Shown: positions 1 through 8,719, counted from the stretch's first letter. The stretch: DNA of 64,000 bases from Thalassospira alkalitolerans (GCF_002115745.1 NZ_JFKB01000001.1:186001-250000); one strand, 5' to 3'. Program-made: numbers and translations. The notes: a model not told the origin generated them from the letters alone.

Positions 1-680
1 GGCGGCTGTACCCCGACACCAAGATAGGAAAGTGTCGCTTCAAGCAGCACCGTGGTTGCAATTCCAAGCGTCGCCCAAACCACCATGGTCGATAAAAGAT
101 GGGGCAGCATATGCTTGAACAGAATGCGGAATCGGCTGGCACCAATAGCCCATTCGGCCTCGATAAACTCGCGTTCGGAAAGCGATCTGGTTTCGGTATA
201 GATCACGCGCGCAACCTGAACCCAGTTGACCATGGCAATCACCATGGCAACGATCCACAGGCTGGGTTTGAAAAGGGCGGCCAGAACAATCGCCAAAAGC
301 AATGCCGGAAACGCCATCATCAAATCCGTCACCCGCATCAGGATCGTCCCGATCCAGCCTTGGAAAAATCCGGCAATCACCCCGACCAAAGCCCCGATCA
401 TCACCGCCGTACCATTGGCTACAACACCGATAATCAACGATGTCTGGGCGCCATACATCAAACGCGACAGCAAATCACGGCCCAGCAAATCCGTCCCCAA
501 CAGGAACTGCATGCTGGGCGGCATTGGTGCACCTTCGATGGTCAGCCCATCAAACATCTGATTTTGCGGATCATATGGCGCGATCCATGGCGCAAGGAGT
601 GCCGAACCGGCAATGATCACAATGATGATCAGTCCCAGTAATGCGAGTTTCCTTTTGACCAGTTCAGCAAGAACAAGCAT
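1..680 (-). CDS. Peptide/oligopeptide-type ABC transporter permease (DppC/OppC family), cut by window edge
   Basis: This is an inner-membrane permease subunit of a peptide/nickel-type ABC importer. Reading the minus strand from the ATG at 680 gives an open frame to the window edge (about 226 residues). It begins MLVLAELVKRKLALLGLIII, with an N-terminal membrane segment. A periplasmic part follows with the family motif GTDLLGRDLLSRL, then several membrane segments. The EAA loop for docking the ATPase is clear: EAEWAIGASRFRILFKHMLP. The C-terminus lies outside the window. It starts 14 bases after the ANTAR regulator gene, so it is probably co-transcribed with the amide-sensor pair. The substrate is unknown; an amide or short peptide would fit the context. 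Family call is confident, specificity is not. Confidence 0.9.
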   Translation of the reverse strand, partial: MLVLAELVKRKLALLGLIIIVIIAGSALLAPWIAPYDPQNQMFDGLTIEGAPMPPSMQFLLGTDLLGRDLLSRLMYGAQTSLIIGVVANGTAVMIGALVGVIAGFFQGWIGTILMRVTDLMMAFPALLLAIVLAALFKPSLWIVAMVIAMVNWVQVARVIYTETRSLSEREFIEAEWAIGASRFRILFKHMLPHLLSTMVVWATLGIATTVLLEATLSYLGVGVQP

Positions 681-694
681 ACCCACCCTGTCTG

Positions 695-1330
695 TTAGTT
701 CGTGACAATTGTCGTGGCATCCCCCGGGCCACCCCGGCCCGAGGCAACGATTGCCGCGCAATAGTCTTCAATGGTTTGTTGTTTTTTCATCGCTTCGGCA
801 CGGATCGCACGCAATGCGCCGTGCTCGTCGATATTATGGCTGCGCATCACAGTCATCAGTACCCTGGCGACCACCGGTCGCAACTTTAACCGGCGGCGAA
901 GTTCACTGATTTCAGCGCGCAATTTCTGTTGTTGTTCAAAGGCATGAACCGCCAAAACCGCCGAACTGAACACACCGGCCGAGGATACCGGCTTTTGCAG
1001 ATGTGCCCCGCTTTGACGGCTCAGAACCCATTCCAGACGTCCCGGCGCTTCGGACCCGATCAGGGCAACGGTTGGCATCGGGGCGGCATCACTCGGCCAG
1101 GGAAATTGTTCATCCATGCCCATATCGGCATCAAAAAACAGAATATCCACCGGTTTGACGCTCAGATTGGCGCTGGCATCATTTTGATCGGGCAAATCTG
1201 GCCAATAACGGTCAACCGTCATGCCCAAACGTTCAAGTTGACGGGGCAGCGGATCAATTGCTGCACTCGGACGATGCAGGACCCATGCATGCCAGCCTCT
1301 GAAGTTCGGGATACGGTTTGCGCGTTTCAT
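695..1330 (-). CDS. amiR: AmiR-like ANTAR-domain transcription antiterminator
   Basis: This 211-residue protein resembles AmiR/NasR-type RNA-binding antiterminators. The N-terminal half (about 1-120) is a receiver-like fold without an obvious phospho-acceptor set, as in AmiR. A coiled-coil helix follows (about 125-150, HAFEQQQKLRAEISELRRRL). The C-terminal ANTAR three-helix domain contains RPVVARVLMTVMRSHNIDEH and AMKKQQTIEDYCAAIVAS. In Pseudomonas, AmiC sequesters AmiR until an amide binds, and AmiR then lets transcription pass a leader terminator. The start ATG overlaps the stop of the AmiC-like gene by 4 bases (ATGA), so the two are translationally coupled. The call rests on domain pattern plus gene pairing. 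Confidence 0.85.
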   Translation of the reverse strand: MKRANRIPNFRGWHAWVLHRPSAAIDPLPRQLERLGMTVDRYWPDLPDQNDASANLSVKPVDILFFDADMGMDEQFPWPSDAAPMPTVALIGSEAPGRLEWVLSRQSGAHLQKPVSSAGVFSSAVLAVHAFEQQQKLRAEISELRRRLKLRPVVARVLMTVMRSHNIDEHGALRAIRAEAMKKQQTIEDYCAAIVASGRGGPGDATTIVTN

Positions 1331-2520
1331 CCGCCAACCACCCGCAAATTACCATGCCCGGCCTGTCCAACCTTGCGGCGAAACGCATCGGCATCAAAAT
1401 GGACCAGATACGGATCGGGTTCGATGGCATGATCTGCACGCGACACAATATCAAACCAGCCACCAGCACCGATCTGTCCGATCAACGGGGTCAGGGCGGC
1501 GTGATTGTTGCTGGCATCAATACGCACATTGCCAAACGGCGTTTCCACCGGTTGGCGCATCAGATGATGGCGGACCGATTGCACATCATCCGTCCCCCCG
1601 CGCCGAATGGATTCGGCCAGCATTTTAACCGTTGCATATCCTTGGGCAACAAAGACCGACGGAATGCGATCCGGCCCGGCAAAGGCATGGAACCGGTCAA
1701 GCCAGGCGGTGTTTTCCGCATCGGTTTCGGTTTGATTGGCGAAATAGATTGCGGTGCTAAGATGGCCAACACCCGCCGCCCCCAATTGCGACAATTCACA
1801 TTCCGTCAGATTACAACTGACAATCGGGCGTTTGGATGGCGCAAATTCGGGGTCTTCGGCACCCAGTTTCTGATAGGCGCGGATAAAGGCATAACTTGAA
1901 TTGCCAATCAGGTTATTCAGGATAAAGTCCGGCTTCTTGGCCTTGATATCCTCGATAATGTGATCAATATCGACGCTGTCGATTGCCAAATACTTCTCGC
2001 CAAGAACCTCGCCATCGCAGGCATGGATCAATTCGCGCCCGATGCGATTGGTTTCCCAGCCCCAGATATAATTTGATCCGGTCAGATAAACCCGACGCCC
2101 GAATTTCGGGATGACATATTCAAATAGCGGCAGGATATGCTGATTGGGATTTGCCCCGGTATAGATAACATTCTCGCTGCATTCAAAACCCTCGTATGGG
2201 CATGGATACCAAAGCAGCGCGTCATATTTTTCAACCGTCGGCAGGACTTCTTTGCGCGCCAGTGATGTGATCGTGCCAATGATATGGCGGCACCCATCAC
2301 GGCGGATCAGGCTTTCACAAAAATCAGTATAGCGTTCCGGCACACCGGCCGGGTCGCGAAATTCCGGCACCAGACGAAAGGCAAACCGGTCATCCTGATT
2401 AACCTCGGCAAGGGCCATGCGCGCGCCATCATAAAGATCCTGCGCAATCGCCCGGTACGGTCCGGTTACGGAATATAGGAAACCGACCCGGTAAACCGGA
2501 TTGGTGTGCGTCTCGCCCAA
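1327..2520 (-). CDS. amiC: AmiC-like amide/urea-sensing periplasmic-binding-fold protein
   Basis: This is a type-I periplasmic-binding-fold protein of the AmiC/FmdD/UrtA group. It begins YRVGFLYSVTGPYRAIAQDL and carries AmiC-type motifs ALLWYPCPYEGFECSENVIY, GANPNQHILPLFEYV and GSNYIWGWETNRI, ending near a DPYLVHFDADAF block. No signal peptide is visible, which fits a cytoplasmic sensor rather than an importer subunit. A longer frame with ATG at 2568 exists, but its first 16 codons lie in a terminator stem and U-tract. The TTG at 2520, preceded by AGGGG, is the better start (397 residues). It is coupled to the ANTAR gene and a permease gene. The ligand is unknown; amides or urea derivatives are likely from the family. 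Confidence 0.85.
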   Translation of the reverse strand: MGETHTNPVYRVGFLYSVTGPYRAIAQDLYDGARMALAEVNQDDRFAFRLVPEFRDPAGVPERYTDFCESLIRRDGCRHIIGTITSLARKEVLPTVEKYDALLWYPCPYEGFECSENVIYTGANPNQHILPLFEYVIPKFGRRVYLTGSNYIWGWETNRIGRELIHACDGEVLGEKYLAIDSVDIDHIIEDIKAKKPDFILNNLIGNSSYAFIRAYQKLGAEDPEFAPSKRPIVSCNLTECELSQLGAAGVGHLSTAIYFANQTETDAENTAWLDRFHAFAGPDRIPSVFVAQGYATVKMLAESIRRGGTDDVQSVRHHLMRQPVETPFGNVRIDASNNHAALTPLIGQIGAGGWFDIVSRADHAIEPDPYLVHFDADAFRRKVGQAGHGNLRVVGG

Positions 2521-2538
2521 GATTAAAGCCCCTAAAAC

Positions 2539-2581
2539 AAAAAAAGCCCGCGCTTCTTCGCAGTGCAAAGAAACAGCAGGC
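2539..2581 (-). terminator. Strong intrinsic terminator in the amiC leader (candidate AmiR target)
   Basis: On the minus strand, GCCTGC at 2581-2576 pairs with GCGGGC at 2551-2546. After one bulged T, a further ten pairs continue into a 3-base ACT loop. Seven T follow at 2545-2539. The U-tract ends 18 bases before the preferred TTG start of the AmiC-like gene. A terminator placed upstream of the very operon that encodes an ANTAR protein is the classic arrangement for antitermination. By eye I could not find the paired hexaloop hairpins typical of ANTAR targets, so the AmiR link is inferred. Confidence 0.8.
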
Positions 2582-2894
2582 CCTGATTGGCATGCGGCGA
2601 TTTGTTGCCGCTATTTTATAGATTCCGCCCCGAAGGACACTATTACGGTAACAATAATTTCCAACTTGTCAAACAGGAGTTTGAATTTCTCAAAACCATA
2701 TGCTGCAATGCAGCGTCCGGTTGCAGAGGAATCGGGCAAAACGGCCGCCTCCACATCGGAATATAAACAGCCCCGCCCTTCATGACCTTTGCGGCAAAAA
2801 CAACCTTTAGTTATAATCTCTTGGCGGGTTTTGCTTAATTCGGTAATCTTCCCGTTGCACATTCTGCGCGACCACCACTTACAGAACCGGATAG
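2582..2894. other. Intergenic leader region between divergent amiC and sugar-transferase genes
   Basis: No convincing gene is seen in this 313-base stretch; the ORFs across it lack family features. On the minus strand it should hold the promoter and leader of the amiC operon, including a hairpin with GCGGC/GCCGC arms at about 2597-2614. On the plus strand it should hold the promoter of the sugar-transferase operon. Neither promoter could be assigned with confidence. Confidence 0.5.
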
Positions 2895-3605
2895 ATGGGG
2901 AAACCGGCAATGCGATTTGTGTTTTCGGGGAAAATACCGTCTGATTTCCAACCTTCTGGCAGACTGCCTTCTGGCAAACGGGTCTTTGACATCAGTGTCA
3001 GCATCGCCTTGATCGTGGTTTTGATCCCGGCCTTTCTGGTGATTGCCCTTGCTATCAAATGGGATATGCCCGGCCCGGTTTCATCGCGCCCGGTTCTGTT
3101 TCGTCAAACCCGTACCGGTCGTCATGGTCAGCTATTTGTCATTTATAAATTTCAAACGCTTTGCCCCTGTGACCCGAATGGCTCATTGCGGCCGATAACG
3201 CCGTTTTGCCAGTTTTTGCGCCGCTGGGGATTTGACGAGTTACCGCAACTTTTCAATGTGATCCGAGGCGATATGTCACTTGTCGGACCCCGGCCCCACA
3301 CCCCCAAAGACAATCAGAATTTCGTCCGCCATTTTTCAGATTATTCTGAATACGACGAACGTCATCTGGTCCGCCCCGGGATCACCGGGCTGGCCCAGCT
3401 TAACGGATGGCGCGGCACCATTCGCAATACCGCAAACCTTCAGGGCCGCATTGCACTGGACATTCAATATGTCCGAAACCGGTCAATCATCACAGATATC
3501 ATAATCCTGTTTCAAACGATCGTCATGCCCCGGCGCTGGCTGGACGGGCCGTGCGAAAATTCAAATACGGGTTTGTTTTCATCCAACTATCGTCGCGCCG
3601 GATGA
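2895..3605 (+). CDS. Bacterial sugar transferase (undecaprenyl-phosphate hexose-1-phosphate transferase type)
   Basis: This enzyme starts lipid-linked polysaccharide synthesis by moving a sugar-1-phosphate onto undecaprenyl phosphate at the inner membrane. The 236-residue protein holds only the C-terminal catalytic domain seen in WcaJ/WbaP enzymes. One hydrophobic segment (about 33-55, FDISVSIALIVVLIPAFLVI) precedes the family blocks: YKFQTL (usually KFRTM), LRRWGFDELPQLFNVIRGDM, SLVGPRPH, RPGITGLAQLNGWRG and LDIQYVRNRS. The linker between the YKFQTL and DELPQ blocks is shorter than usual. An ATG at 2910 with GGGGAAA upstream is an alternative start. The stop overlaps the next ATG (ATGA), so it is coupled to the beta-barrel gene. 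Confidence 0.88.
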   Translation: MGKPAMRFVFSGKIPSDFQPSGRLPSGKRVFDISVSIALIVVLIPAFLVIALAIKWDMPGPVSSRPVLFRQTRTGRHGQLFVIYKFQTLCPCDPNGSLRPITPFCQFLRRWGFDELPQLFNVIRGDMSLVGPRPHTPKDNQNFVRHFSDYSEYDERHLVRPGITGLAQLNGWRGTIRNTANLQGRIALDIQYVRNRSIITDIIILFQTIVMPRRWLDGPCENSNTGLFSSNYRRAG

Positions 3606-4867
3606 TCGGGGCAGGACACAAAACATTTTTGTATGTTTGCTGTTTTGTTTGCAGCCTTGCAAGCAGTCTGATCCCCGATACTGCTGCAAAATCACAAACC
3701 CCGAACCCGCATCACGATCATCCCAATGACAAGGATGATCGTGATGCCATTATCCAGATCGGGCTTTTCGATTTGCGGCCAACACTATCGGTATCCGAAG
3801 AATTCAGTGACAATATCTTCCTGTCAGACCGCCATAAAAAATCCGATCAAATCAGCCGCATTGCACCTGCCCTGACATTGCAATCAAACTGGCAGCGCGC
3901 CCGTTTGCGCCTGATCGCACTTGGCGAAGCCGGATTTTATGCCCAATCAGATGATGATGATTATCTTGACGGTGAAACCGGCATTTCGGGCGGCTTTGAT
4001 ATCGGTCCGGCCCTTGCGATTGATGGCAAACTTAATCTGGCGCAACATCACGAAGATCGCGGCGGCAACGACATTCCGACAGGTGCCACAGAACCGGTCC
4101 TTTACACCGAACAAAGCGGCGAAATCGCCATCCGTTACATCGCAGGCGATATACGCTATCGCACGGTCCTGGCGCGCCGAAACCTTGATTTCGATGATAG
4201 CACCCTTGCAGGCGGAACAATTGGCAACAATGATGACCGCGACCGCACGGAAACCCGGATTGTAATGCGGGCATCCTATCCGTTGGGCCGGGGCCGGGCC
4301 GTCTTTGGCGAAACCGCGTTTAACCAACGCGAATATACCAATTTACCCGACGATCAGGGCATCTATCGCGACTCAACCGGTTATCGTTTTTATACAGGAA
4401 TGACTTTTGATGTTACCAATCTGATCGATGCCGATATCGGTGCCGGATGGATGACGCAAATCTATGAAGACCCCGTTTTGCAAACCAACGAAGGCTTGTC
4501 ACTTCGCGCAACGGTCAATTGGCATGTCACCCGTTTGACCACACTTGATTTCCGCGCCCGGCGCGACATTGACGAAACCACCGTCACAGGTGCCAGCGGC
4601 ATCATCAGCGAAGAGTTTGACTTTGGCGTTGATCACGAACTTCGCCGCTGGCTGCGTTTGCGGTTTAACGGCGGATATGAACAGGACCATTTCGAAGGCA
4701 CCAAGCGCACAGACCAAATCCTTCGCCTTGGCGCCGGGCTTCGATATGATCTGAACCGGTTTGCCGATCTTGATGCGTCATGGCGTTTTGATGAACGCCA
4801 TTCTGACGAAACCGGTCATGATTATCAACGTAATCGGGCCCTGCTGACCCTCAGGCTTAAGATGTGA
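3602..4867 (+). CDS. Outer-membrane beta-barrel protein of an exopolysaccharide operon
   Basis: This is a 421-residue protein with an N-terminal signal peptide (KTFLYVCCFVCSLASSL, cleavage near an A-K-S stretch). After it come many alternating amphipathic strands rich in Tyr, Arg, Asp and Thr, such as RLRLIALGEAGFYAQS and LRLRFNGGYEQDHF. The last strand ends LLTLRLKM. This is the pattern of putative barrel proteins found beside Wza-type exporters. A longer frame from 3407 exists, but it overlaps the sugar transferase; the ATG at 3602 overlaps that gene's stop and puts the signal peptide at the N-terminus. A role in polymer secretion across the outer membrane is inferred from neighbours. Confidence 0.75.
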   Translation: MIGAGHKTFLYVCCFVCSLASSLIPDTAAKSQTPNPHHDHPNDKDDRDAIIQIGLFDLRPTLSVSEEFSDNIFLSDRHKKSDQISRIAPALTLQSNWQRARLRLIALGEAGFYAQSDDDDYLDGETGISGGFDIGPALAIDGKLNLAQHHEDRGGNDIPTGATEPVLYTEQSGEIAIRYIAGDIRYRTVLARRNLDFDDSTLAGGTIGNNDDRDRTETRIVMRASYPLGRGRAVFGETAFNQREYTNLPDDQGIYRDSTGYRFYTGMTFDVTNLIDADIGAGWMTQIYEDPVLQTNEGLSLRATVNWHVTRLTTLDFRARRDIDETTVTGASGIISEEFDFGVDHELRRWLRLRFNGGYEQDHFEGTKRTDQILRLGAGLRYDLNRFADLDASWRFDERHSDETGHDYQRNRALLTLRLKM

Positions 4868-4871
4868 CGTC

Positions 4872-5423
4872 ATGAAACATGGTTTTTCACCCGCAATCGG
4901 GATGTTTTTGCCGCTTTGGCTTTTGCTGATTTTACTTGTCCCGGGGGCAATCGCGCATGCGCAAACGATCTATACAATCGATAGCGGCGATGAATTACGC
5001 ATCACTGTTTTTGAAGAAAACGACCTGACAGGAGATTTTCCAGTGGGATCGGACGGGACCATCACCCTGCCACTGGCGGGCAAGATAGAACTTCGCGATC
5101 TGACACTCCAAGCCGCCCAGAACCGTATTACCAATACCCTTGCCCAAGGGTTTTTACGTCATCCGGTCGTATCGCTTGAGGTCATCCATTTCCGCCCGTT
5201 TTATATTCTGGGCGAGGTCAATGACCCCGGTCAGTATGACTATGTATCGGGCATGAATATTTTGAATGCTGTTGCACTTGGTGGCGGGTTTACCTATCGC
5301 GCTGATCAGGACGATATCGTGATCCTGCGCGGGCGCGAAGACAACCGCATCAAATTACCCGCCGCGCCAAACAGCATTGTTTTGCCCGGGGATATCATCC
5401 GCGTGACTGAACGGTATTTCTGA
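4872..5423 (+). CDS. Short Wza-type polysaccharide export protein (Poly_export/SLBB)
   Basis: This 183-residue exported protein has a signal peptide (MFLPLWLLLILLVPGAIAHA). A Poly_export domain follows (YTIDSGDELRITVFEENDLT, VGSDGTITLPLAGKIELRDL) and then one SLBB-like domain (FYILGEVNDPGQYDYVSGMN, ILNAVALGGGFTYRAD). It ends at the SLBB domain. The extra SLBB repeats and the C-terminal alpha-helical barrel of full Wza are absent, and there is no lipobox cysteine. It starts 4 bases after the barrel gene, so the barrel may supply the outer-membrane pore and this protein a periplasmic collar. That division of labour is inferred. Confidence 0.88.
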   Translation: MKHGFSPAIGMFLPLWLLLILLVPGAIAHAQTIYTIDSGDELRITVFEENDLTGDFPVGSDGTITLPLAGKIELRDLTLQAAQNRITNTLAQGFLRHPVVSLEVIHFRPFYILGEVNDPGQYDYVSGMNILNAVALGGGFTYRADQDDIVILRGREDNRIKLPAAPNSIVLPGDIIRVTERYF

Positions 5424-5649
5424 TCGTTATTTGCCCCGAATCCTCAATATATTCGTCTGGATTTAACCGGGGAATTTAGCACATTCCCCTGTGCAATTCG
5501 GCCGGTATCCCCGGATCTTGAAAAATTGAGGAAAAAACCACCTTTTGGCCCGCCGGGCGACTTTACCTCTGGCATCATCCATGCTGAAATCCGCGCCACG
5601 CGCAAAAGCGCCCCACCACGATAATGCGCCATCTTCAGGGAGCCACCAA

Positions 5650-7317
5650 ATGTCTGAAACTGCTGAAATGCGTCACGGCGGACGTATTCTGGTCGATCAA
5701 CTTGCCCTTCACGGCTGTGAACGGGTGTTTCTTGTCCCAGGCGAAAGTTACCTTGCCGTGCTGGATGGCCTTGTCGATCATCCCGATATTGATCCGGTGA
5801 TCTGCCGTCAGGAAGGCGGGGCTGCGATCATGGCCGAGGCCCATGGCAAACTAACCGGAAAACCTGGTATTTGCATGGTCACCCGCGGACCGGGGGCCAC
5901 CAATGCCTCGGCCGGGGTACATGTCGCGCATCAAGACAGCACGCCGATGATCCTTTTGGTCGGGCAGATCGGGCGCGACATGGTTGACCGCGAAGCGTTT
6001 CAGGAAGTCGATTACCGCAAGATGTTCGAACCATTGTGCAAATGGGTCGGACAGATCGATGATATCAACCGTATCCCTGAATATATCAGCCACGCCTATC
6101 ACATCGCGACATCGGGTCGTCCCGGCCCGGTCGTGCTGGCCCTTCCCGAAGACATGCTGTCATCTGCGGCCAAGGTTGCCGATGCCAAACCCTATGTCCC
6201 GATAGAGGCCAAAACCGCCCCCGAAGACGTGGCACGGTTTCACAACGCCCTATCTGGTGCAAAACAGCCGATCATGATCGTTGGCGGCGGCGGATGGACC
6301 GGGGAAACCACTGAAAACCTTAAATCGTTTGCAAAACGAAACAATGTCGCCATCGCGACCAGCTTCCGCTGTCAGGATTATATCCCCAACACCCATTCAC
6401 ATTTCATTGGTGATGTTGGCATTGCGATTAACCCCGATCTGGCGAAATTCATACGTAACAGCGACCTTGTGATTCTCGTCGGATCGCGCATGGGGGAGAT
6501 GACAAGCAGCGGCTATAGTCTGCTGGACATTCCCTGCCCGCAGCAAAAACTGATCCATGTTTATGCCGGACCAGATGAACTTGGCCGGGTTTATCGCCCT
6601 GATATTGCGATCAATGCCTCGCAACGATCATTCATCCGCGCCATTGCCATGATGGAACCGGTGGATGGCAGCGCGCGCGAGGAACAAATTGAAACCGCAC
6701 ATGCGTCATACCTCAAATTCTCAACCCCGCTTGATACACCCGGCGATGTGAAAATGGCCCATGTGGTAGCAAAACTTCGCGATATGCTGCCCGATGATGC
6801 AATTGTGACCAACGGGGCTGGCAACTATGCCGCGTTTTTGCATCGTTTCTTCCGCTATGGAAAATATCGCACCGAACTGGCCCCGACATCGGGCTCCATG
6901 GGTTATGGTCTTCCGGCATCGGTTGCGGCGAAGTTAACCCACCCGGACCGAACCGTAGTTTGCCTTGCTGGGGATGGATGCTTTTTGATGCACGGTCAGG
7001 AATTCGCCACCGCCGTTCAGTATGGTGTAAATATCATCACGATCGTGGTCAACAACGGCATGTTTGGCACGATCCGCATGCATCAAGAACGCAACTATCC
7101 CGGCCGCATTTCGGGCACCCAACTCCATAACCCCGATTTCGCGGGCTATGCCAAAGTGTTTGGCGGGTATGGTGAAACCGTCACCAAGACCGAGGATTTC
7201 GGCCCGGCCTTTGAACGCGCCGTCGCATCGGGAAAACCGGCCATTATCGAGGTCCAGGTTGACCCACAGGCCCTAACCCCGATCAAGACACTGGATCAAA
7301 TCCGCGCAGGAAGTTGA
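5650..7317 (+). CDS. Thiamine-diphosphate-dependent enzyme, acetolactate synthase-like large subunit
   Basis: This 555-residue enzyme has the three-domain POX/AHAS layout. The N-terminal PYR domain carries the catalytic-Glu block CRQEGGAAIMAEAHGK and MVTRGPGATNA. A central domain follows, then a C-terminal PP domain with the thiamine motif CLAGDGCFLMHG ending in VVNNGMFGT. No regulatory small subunit lies beside it, so it may be a relative (oxalyl-CoA decarboxylase, sulfoacetaldehyde acetyltransferase or similar) rather than biosynthetic IlvB. The ATG at 5650 has AGGGAG upstream; the longer frame from 5545 begins in non-coding sequence. Its last 69 bases recur at 28083-28151, on the far side of the polysaccharide island. 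Confidence 0.85.
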   Translation: MSETAEMRHGGRILVDQLALHGCERVFLVPGESYLAVLDGLVDHPDIDPVICRQEGGAAIMAEAHGKLTGKPGICMVTRGPGATNASAGVHVAHQDSTPMILLVGQIGRDMVDREAFQEVDYRKMFEPLCKWVGQIDDINRIPEYISHAYHIATSGRPGPVVLALPEDMLSSAAKVADAKPYVPIEAKTAPEDVARFHNALSGAKQPIMIVGGGGWTGETTENLKSFAKRNNVAIATSFRCQDYIPNTHSHFIGDVGIAINPDLAKFIRNSDLVILVGSRMGEMTSSGYSLLDIPCPQQKLIHVYAGPDELGRVYRPDIAINASQRSFIRAIAMMEPVDGSAREEQIETAHASYLKFSTPLDTPGDVKMAHVVAKLRDMLPDDAIVTNGAGNYAAFLHRFFRYGKYRTELAPTSGSMGYGLPASVAAKLTHPDRTVVCLAGDGCFLMHGQEFATAVQYGVNIITIVVNNGMFGTIRMHQERNYPGRISGTQLHNPDFAGYAKVFGGYGETVTKTEDFGPAFERAVASGKPAIIEVQVDPQALTPIKTLDQIRAGS

Positions 7318-7319
7318 TC
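7251..7319 (+). repeat. Left direct repeat: 3' end of the acetolactate-synthase-like gene
   Basis: These 69 bases (end of the coding region plus two bases after the TGA) match 28083-28151 in the same orientation at 68 of 69 positions. The one difference is G versus A, in GCGCAGG versus GCACAGG. Weaker similarity extends left to about 7193. The pair brackets the AT-rich polysaccharide island. Confidence 0.95.
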
Positions 7320-7336
7320 ACTAACTACGGAATATG

Positions 7337-7363
7337 TTGAGATGATCAATTGATTGATCTCAA
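7337..7363. repeat. 27-base imperfect dyad just inside the island's left edge
   Basis: TTGAGAT at 7337-7343 pairs with ATCTCAA at 7357-7363 around a CAATTG core, 19 bases after the enzyme's stop. There is no T-run, so it is not a typical terminator. It could be an operator or a relic of a recombination site; nothing decides between them. Confidence 0.4.
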
Positions 7364-7430
7364 AACGGCGGTTCATCATGCTGTTGACGCCCTATCTACT
7401 GAGCGTTACTACCCATAGATAGATACTACA

Positions 7431-7463
7431 CTTGGGTGAGATCGCATCGCCCAAGAACTTTTT
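7431..7463 (+). terminator. Intrinsic terminator downstream of the acetolactate-synthase-like gene
   Basis: CTTGGGTGA at 7431-7439 pairs fully (one G-T) with TCGCCCAAG at 7447-7455 around a 7-base loop. AACTTTTT follows. It lies about 115 bases after the enzyme's stop and before the first island gene. Confidence 0.7.
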
Positions 7464-7507
7464 AAGCTAACCGATTCCACAATTTAAGATCAAGCAGCAG
7501 ATAACTT

Positions 7508-8665
7508 ATGCCCCTACAAACAAAGTTACAGATCCTTTTCGAAATGCCGAACAAACTGCGATTACGTGGTTTTAGATGGTTTTGTCGACGTTCCATACAG
7601 GAGCTTCTTGCCCCACATCACGCTCTTGGACGTTTTCTCAGAAAAGTCTTCATGCGTATGCAGCAAGAAAGCCAAAATACCATAGAAGGCAACAGATTGC
7701 TTGCCTGTTACGATCTTGAACTTTCTCCCGTCACTTTCGATCTGGTGTGGTTCCTGATGGGAGCGGAAATGGCTGGACGAAAACTTAATAAGCAAAAAGT
7801 CCACTTACTAATTATTCCCGCCGTAGGTGATAAGGTTCGGGTCGAGCGCAGCGAGTACGAAAAAATCATTAATCGCGATTCACGTCTTTGGCGTATTCAC
7901 GCGATATTACTACCAATAATTAACATGTTCTGCAAATCTGACGGATTTACGATTTTCACCTCCCGTGACGAAGCAATCGCTTATCTCTCTAATCATTCCA
8001 ATGATCCAGTATATCCAGAGTTCTACAATGTATCCTTTCCTGTAGAGTTTCGGTATGTTGATGTAAACAATCAACTTAATAAATACTCTGAATACAAGGG
8101 TTTTACTGCATCATCTCAGGCACGAATATTTGTTGATACATGGTTATCAACAAATATTCCACAAGGGATTAAACCCGTCGTTATCACTTTACGTCAATAC
8201 AATTACATGCCGAGCCGGAATAGCAACTTGGATGCATGGGCAAAATTTGCGGAGAATATTGACAAAAGAAAATACTGGCCTGTTTTTATCCCCGACACTC
8301 AAAGCGCATTCGATCCTTTAGCCAAACAACTTGAAAAATTTACCTTCTTTAATGAAGCCGCTTGGAATCTAGAATTACGCATGGCGATTTACGAGGCCGC
8401 GCATATAAATTTGATGATAAATAACGGACCAGCTTCTCTGTGCCATTTCAATCCGAACTGCCGCTATATCTACTTGAAAATAATAGATAAAAATTGCTTC
8501 CTCGCAACCGAGGACTATTTCACGAGCCTTGGATTGACAGTCGGTCAACAACCAACATTTATCAAACTTGGGCAAAAGTGGGTCTGGGAAGACGACAATA
8601 TTGACGTTATTGAGCGGGAATTTAAAAAAATGTGCGACTTGCTGACCATCAACGACAACAGCTAG
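7508..8665 (+). CDS. Unknown protein of the polysaccharide island (possible glycosyltransferase-like)
   Basis: I do not recognise this 385-residue protein with confidence. It has no signal peptide or membrane segment. The N-terminus is basic (KLRLRGFRWFCRRSI). A block GIKPVVITLRQYNYMPSRNS is followed later by INLMINNGPASLCHFNPNCR. This resembles the way GT-B-fold heptosyltransferase- or fucosyltransferase-like enzymes end with a nucleotide-sugar-binding loop, but the resemblance is weak. Base composition is AT-rich like the rest of the island. It is the only intact plus-strand gene of the island and stands alone between a terminator and IS remnants. Start 7508 has a poor ribosome site; the ATG at 7547 is an alternative. 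Confidence 0.6.
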   Translation: MPLQTKLQILFEMPNKLRLRGFRWFCRRSIQELLAPHHALGRFLRKVFMRMQQESQNTIEGNRLLACYDLELSPVTFDLVWFLMGAEMAGRKLNKQKVHLLIIPAVGDKVRVERSEYEKIINRDSRLWRIHAILLPIINMFCKSDGFTIFTSRDEAIAYLSNHSNDPVYPEFYNVSFPVEFRYVDVNNQLNKYSEYKGFTASSQARIFVDTWLSTNIPQGIKPVVITLRQYNYMPSRNSNLDAWAKFAENIDKRKYWPVFIPDTQSAFDPLAKQLEKFTFFNEAAWNLELRMAIYEAAHINLMINNGPASLCHFNPNCRYIYLKIIDKNCFLATEDYFTSLGLTVGQQPTFIKLGQKWVWEDDNIDVIEREFKKMCDLLTINDNS

Positions 8666-8719
8666 GGTCAACGGTCGAGACTCATTATACACGCCTTATC
8701 GGCCAGTAGATAGCTGTGC

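Noticed and set aside
2521..2568. ATG start at 2568 for the AmiC-like gene
   Set aside because: Its first codons lie in a strong terminator stem and T-run and do not match the family's N-terminus; a TTG with AGGGG upstream lies just after.
2521..2894. ANTAR-type paired hexaloop hairpins in the amiC leader
   Set aside because: Hairpins are present, but by eye the loops do not show the expected six-base A-then-G pattern; only a folding program could settle it.
3407..3601. Long N-terminal extension of the beta-barrel protein
   Set aside because: It overlaps the sugar transferase in another frame, lacks coding character, and would bury the signal peptide.
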